DNA of 36,190 nt. Source: Apostichopus parvimensis. Lineage: Eukaryota; Echinodermata; Holothuroidea; Aspidochirotida; Stichopodidae. A model generated the notes under the pieces. It was not told the DNA's origin. It made no database searches and worked only from the letters and a program-made list of their open reading frames with translations. Below, piece by piece: positions 31,901 to 36,190 of the stretch. Within the stretch, counting starts at the first letter, position 1, and each line of letters starts with the position of its first letter. The stretch is taken from assembly GCA_000934455.1 (NCBI GenBank), contig KN885227.1:48161-84350 (forward strand). Reading direction: 5' to 3'. A program made the position numbers and the translations under genes.

Positions 31901-34900
31901 ACCACATGGTTGCCTAACACCACACTAAGTCAATGGGGTATCTAGCCTAGCCATCTGTTTATTAGCTGAAATTGTGACGCAGTTATAAGATATCTATGGA
32001 ATACTTTCGTTATTGCTGTTATCTTCAACCACATGGTAGCCTAACACCATACTAAGTCAATGGGAAATCTGCCTAACCATCGGTTTGCATTTTTTTTTTT
32101 TTTTTAAATCACACTTTGCGTAGGATTCGGGTAATAAATTAGGAACCGGGTAGTATCGCGTCGGGTGGTTACTTTTTATTGCTGTTATCATCGACCACAT
32201 GGTAGCCTAACACCACACTAAGTCAATGGGAAATCTGCCTAACCTTCAGTTTGCCAATTTTTTATTTTTTTTTAAATCACACTTTGCGTAGGATTCGGGT
32301 AATAAATTAGGAACCGGGTAGTAATGCGTCGGGCGGGTACCCGGGTATCCGGATAACCCGTGCAAACACTAATTTTTGTCATCAGAAACATGTACTGCTG
32401 ATATTTCAAGAAAACTTATATGCTTTGGAAAGCAGTTATTTTTTATAACACACAGCCTTTAAGTCATTGAGTGGAGAACACATCCAGAAGGAGCATTAAC
32501 ATTTCATGTCAGGTGGGCCTATCCCATTGCAGATTTGAACCCACAGGAAACGGGGCGAAAGCAATTCTGGGACTTTTAGTCACCAACTTCTTTAAGGAAA
32601 GAGTCATACTGGGTAAGAGAAAATAGTGGGTTTGACAGAGAGGCGGGAGGTGTGAAAGAGTAAAAATTAGGTAAAGGCTTGATTGTTTGCTGGTCTGTGA
32701 CTTTCACCGTAGTCTTTTGTATGTGGGATTTACTGAGGAAACAAAGAAATTAAAAAGCTTAAGAAATGCTCAATTAAAATTTATATGACCTTACCTTCCT
32801 GCAATTAATCTGCTCTCTGGTTCTAAGTGAGTTTTCTGAATATCCAGACATTTACTGAAGTCTTCCAAACTCTGTGCATACTGTTCGGTCTCGAGACCAA
32901 GTTCTCCGAGTTTGAAATGAACCTGAGCAATTTTCAGCTTATGCTCCTTGTCTGATTTTCTATGAATAGATGGAAGAAATTTTTAAACACATTTCGAGAA
33001 ACTCATTTAACATTTAACAACGCTAAAGACAAAGAACTATGCAGAGTGCCGTGAGATACTTCTTAAAAGAAATCTAAAGCCCTCATCAAAATAGGTGCAA
33101 GATTTTCCTTTGCTTCTGAGAATACAAAATGCAGGGGTTGGAAGGGGAAATGGAAGGGGGCAGTGCAAATCCATTTATCCTGTTCATGAAAGCCTTAAGA
33201 CAAAATGCAAAACAAATTTACCTGCTGAATATAACTCTTGCAAGCTCTAACATTTCCCAAGCGAGTTGAAAGTTCGGGATGTCATCTGCGTTGGCCTCTT
33301 TCTGTGAATTAAAATTTGAAGAAAAAATAGTGAAAGTTCCTTTGAAAGAAAGGATAGCTTAAGAGCAAATACAATTGCACAAGCAGCTACTTTAACATAA
33401 TTAACTGGTTTCCAAGAATCTCTTATTACAAGCTACAAGGTCCTGCAGCTTACATCTTGCCAAGATTTTGTGGCAAATTGAAGTTCTGTTCTGTTGTTTT
33501 GGGCAGTTTATTGTTAGCATGAATACTAAAAATTTAAGCTGTAGAGACGGCCGGCTCGAAGAACAGTTCAGCAAACAGGAAATTGATGATGCTCACGTTT
33601 TCATCTCCTGTGTCATTAGCGGACCCTTCATCTTCAGAGTCCTCGTCCTCCTCCGTGCTGCCAGCCTCCTCCCCCATATCGGTGGTACCTGCACCCGTAT
33701 CTGAAAAAAAACGTTGGAACAGACAAGAAAGCTGTTTGAGGCCTGGAAATTCACCCAATTGGTCAAAGAACTATAGATTGCTATGACAACTTGAAAGACA
33801 GCAAGGTGTAGCAGATTTTGTACACAGTATATTAACAGATAAAGCTTAAGTTCATATACCTCAAAATAGATGCGCAAAATTTAAAACCCTAAATTCTTTC
33901 ACCAAAAGATATTGCAATGACCTTTTTTGACTTTTGATACAATTTCAGTCCTGCTGATGTAAAGTAGTAAATACTGCATTCTTCGGAAAAAACAATTCAC
34001 ATTCAAAATGGAGGTTGGCTACCTTCTGTGTGAAATATTGTATTTTGGCACTAAACCTATTATATGTAAACAACTAAAGCCTCAAAAATCAGCAACATTA
34101 AGTATAAACCAATGACATTCATATGCCTTTAATATATTTCGAGTTATATCTGAGCAAGTCCAAATTCAAACGACAAGTCAGGCATAGATCTTGCTACTCA
34201 CTTCTTTTCAAAGCCATATTGGCACCCTGCAAGAAATTCTGTGCAATGAAAGTGATGGTGATATTCACAAAGTGTGGAGTGTAAACAATTGGTTATTTGT
34301 GTAGTGAAACCTGATAACGAGAATGACTAACAGCTAGTAAAGTTAGAATATTACAAGAGACAGCAGCGATCAGCAAGAGTTTCAATCAATGCCTACACGA
34401 CTTTCTTAGTCACTGCATCGATCAAGTAAAGTCATTTTGCAATTCTTTCATTTGCCACCAACAGCCTTGGTTTATACACATATGCTGTTACAAGATCAGT
34501 TTACACTGTAACTAATAGTCATAAAGTTCATTGACCTTAAATCTAGTGGTAAATTCTTGTGACTGCTTCACTCTCGCCTTTTTCAAGATTAATTACCACT
34601 GGTTTTCAGTTGGGTTCAAATGTTAGTCTTTCCAATTGCAACATGTACAAGTTTTATGTGCAATAGTAGCTTGCTTTGCAAAAGCTTAAAGTACACAAAT
34701 TAGGTACAAACAGTTATTTAACCTTGACCAAAACAGAAAACAAACTTTGAGTTAGTCAGATCTATGCGTATGTAAATTATTAGCGAGATGTTAAGTAATA
34801 GTCTAGTCTAGTGGTGGAACATTTACCCTATGCATATATATAAATTAGTAGCCTCTATTGTGAAACATCTAGTGACAAATGATGAAATGTGGGACAATGC

Positions 34901-36155
34901 AACAATGTTTCAGTAACAAACTTGTGTTATTTTAGACAATCATGTCAAACCAAAATCACAACCATAAACAGTGAATGGGTTTGTCCATCAAATGAGCCAT
35001 GTCGGGCCATGGCAACCACATAATGTATGCAAGTCACCTTTGACCTCTTTCTTTTGACCTTCTGCCTCCACAGTCTTTGTGGTATCTTTTCCATGATCCT
35101 TTGTCTCATCTTTCTCTTTATGTTCAGCTTTTTCTTCCTCTTTGTGCTTTTCTTTCTCACTACAGCTGGTATCATTCTTTTCCCCATTGATCTTAGCCTC
35201 CCCATTGACCTTAGCTTCCCCATTGACTTTTGCCTCCCCATTGACCTTAGCCTCCCCATTGACCTTAGCCTCCCCATTGACCTTAGCCTCCCCATTGACC
35301 TTAGCTTCCTCATTGACCTTAGCTTCCTCATTGACCTTAGCTTCCTCATTGACCTTAGCTTCCCCATTGGCAGACTTTAAGGATTGATCATAATTTGCTT
35401 TCAGAGCTTCCTTCACCTGTTCGACAACTTGCTTTCGTTCATCGCCTGGAATTTTGCAAGGATAAAAAGAAACCCATCTGTACTAAAAAGCAAATTTACT
35501 CCACTGAGACTCCTGAACGAGAGTAATGAATGCATTAACATTTTACCAAATTGGAAACTGCGTTAAATTTTTGGTAATTTGGTAATTTCAATTAAGTTTA
35601 CAAAGTATGTTAACACCGATTGTAGTACAATATTCTAAAACCCAAATTTCAGAGTTAAATATTTTCTTGCATTCAGTTTCAAGCAAAATATGCAAAAATT
35701 AAATATGTATATTGGGAGATATCAACAAATGTATGAAAATATAGAAATATTTACAAAACTAGCAAGTAATCTTTACATTCCATTAATGATGTAAGGAAAT
35801 AACAGATGTAGCAAAAAATGAACTTCTAAAGTTGCTTACAACATTTAATCTTAATCAAGGAAAATCTATGCCCCCCAAAAGTGCACACCCCTCCCTCCCT
35901 CCCTACCATAAAAAAATACGCTATTATGATCTATATATTCCCAGTGATAACTGACCTTCCAATTTACTGGCTCTTTCAACACTAGTATCTGTATTTGGAG
36001 TTTCATCATCCGTGTCAGTTGCAGAGCCGTCAGGAACTCCGTCTAGGGCATTGCCTAAGACGCCGGTCTCCATTCGACCAAGTTCCAACAGAGCATTTCC
36101 ATAGTGATAGTAAGGATCGGCACACTGGTCTGAAATTTCACCATATTTGGCGGCA
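25987..36155 (-). CDS. NASP: NASP-like histone chaperone (nuclear autoantigenic sperm protein), 3' part
   Basis: Exons (descending): 36155-35956, 35445-35038, 33700-33597, 33301-33222, 32959-32795, 30915-30858, 29968-29881, 29257-29175, 28962-28852, 28243-28178, 27178-27059, 26022-25987. All are GT-AG and phases join without a stop, giving 505 residues; the N-terminus is beyond the right edge. NASP binds and stores H3-H4 in the nucleus. Visible in order: AAKYGEIS...YGNALLELGRMETGVLGNAL (TPR); a long acidic insert with an (G/E)EAKVN array and TEEDEDSEDEGS; FQLAWEMLELARVIFSR, AQVHFKLGELGLETEQYAQS and HYNLGLAFTFDSKMDKAVE (TPRs); a coiled-coil capping region; DISHLVKRK and AAEKKRTKQ (NLS); then a short tail ending METS. 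The last exon is the least certain. ATTAAA on the minus strand (25791-25786) could end the transcript. Confidence 0.9.
26380..26693. repeat. Diverged direct duplication in the last NASP intron
   Basis: A segment at about 26390-26500 recurs at about 26550-26693. Both share an AATTTAGAATT-like run, ATTTACAA, GAGCCTCGA, then AAGTAGGGAGTGT and TTGAAAAG. It is too worn to classify; no coding content. Confidence 0.55.
27229..27294. repeat. 12-bp tandem repeat
   Basis: About five copies of a 12-mer, best form ACGACCTCGTGC, lie in a NASP intron 50-115 bases before the exon at 27178. The short frames giving RARG repeats here are artefacts of the array. CGTGCACG is self-complementary, so each junction can pair. 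Confidence 0.85.
28260..28460. repeat. Diverged tandem duplication next to a NASP exon
   Basis: About 28245-28335 and 28355-28440 share CTGG.AGAGAAA, TCAGAA, ATTGCCT and TACATAA-like words in order, with period near 110. One copy abuts the acceptor of exon 28243-28178. Confidence 0.35.
31240..32371. mobile_element. Non-autonomous hAT-like transposon in a NASP intron
   Basis: Ends are inverted: TAGTGTTTACACGGGT at 31240 and, in reverse complement, TAGTGTTTGCACGGGT ending at 32371. ATTTTTGT occurs exactly on both sides (31232-31239, 32372-32379), an 8-bp target duplication as made by hAT transposases. Subterminal CCGGGTACCCG-type sequence is GC-rich and self-complementary. The interior encodes no transposase but contains a roughly 130-165-bp repeat. 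It lies between exons 32959-32795 and 30915-30858. Confidence 0.88.
31766..32345. repeat. Four tandem units inside the hAT-like element
   Basis: CCTAACACCACACTAAGTCA recurs near 31779, 31916, 32039 (one change) and 32209. The first two units share a GTGACGCAGTTATAAGATAT block. The last two instead share a T-run, AAATCACACTTTGCGTAGGA and AGGAACCGGGTAGT, so part of the right subterminal region has been duplicated. Confidence 0.8.
35181..35369 (-). repeat. In-frame 18-bp minisatellite in NASP coding exon
   Basis: Ten complete 18-bp units (35181-35360) plus half a unit encode GEAKVN or EEAKVN (one GEAKIN) within the acidic insert. Three consecutive units carry TCCTCATT where the rest have TCCCCATT (plus strand), giving E for G, which points to recent unit-by-unit expansion. 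Length stays in frame because 18 is a multiple of three. Confidence 0.95.
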
Positions 36156-36190
36156 CTAAGAGAAGAAAAAAATTACCATAGTTTTCGGAA

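Noticed and set aside
35027..35387. Two plus-strand frames with leucine/serine-rich repeats (LPIDLS and LASPLT)
   Set aside because: They are antisense translations of the 18-bp array in the NASP exon; the minus-strand frame fits NASP and splices in phase.

Overview
The window is animal (metazoan) nuclear DNA, not bacterial. It has spliced genes with GT-AG introns, long AT-rich introns, decayed LTR and non-LTR retrotransposons, a tRNA-derived SINE and short inverted-repeat DNA transposons. Retroelement types and a recurring AGGCCTA motif suggest a marine invertebrate, possibly an echinoderm or another non-vertebrate deuterostome; the species cannot be fixed from the sequence.

Two host genes are well supported. 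TOE1 (+ strand, 3767-8319, five exons, 482 residues by my splicing) is a CAF1-family nuclear 3' exonuclease that trims snRNA tails; its catalytic residues, CCCH finger and basic nuclear-localisation run are intact. NASP (- strand, 36155-25987, twelve exons, N-terminus beyond the right edge) is a TPR histone H3-H4 chaperone. Its acidic insert carries ten in-frame copies of an 18-bp repeat. The genes converge. Their human orthologues both map to 1p34, so this may be old linkage.

Layout: 1-3766 upstream DNA with an inverted-repeat element (2009-2736) and the TOE1 5' flank; 3767-8319 TOE1 with intronic minisatellites; 8320-9030 3' flank with a 56-bp palindrome; about 9.0-23.1 kb retrotransposon remnants, with every orientable copy on the minus strand; 23.1-25.4 kb mostly unassigned, with a SINE; 25.4-25.7 kb a small inverted-repeat element; 25.99-36.19 kb NASP, with a 1132-bp hAT-like element in one intron.

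The retroelement block holds Ty3/gypsy-type gag, protease, RT, RNase H and integrase pieces from at least three families, a BEL/Pao 3' end with LTR, and a LINE reverse transcriptase interrupted by LTR elements. Only one gag (17452-18492) is open throughout. Points most worth checking: a conserved GGGAAAC slippery heptamer at the gag/pro overlap of two diverged copies; a 122-bp tandem repeat that grew from a piece of gypsy pol and now contains an assembly gap; an LTR with a polypurine tract on one side and a primer-binding-like site on the other; and the hexapeptide repeat in NASP. I found no gene cluster that looks like a wholly new system.
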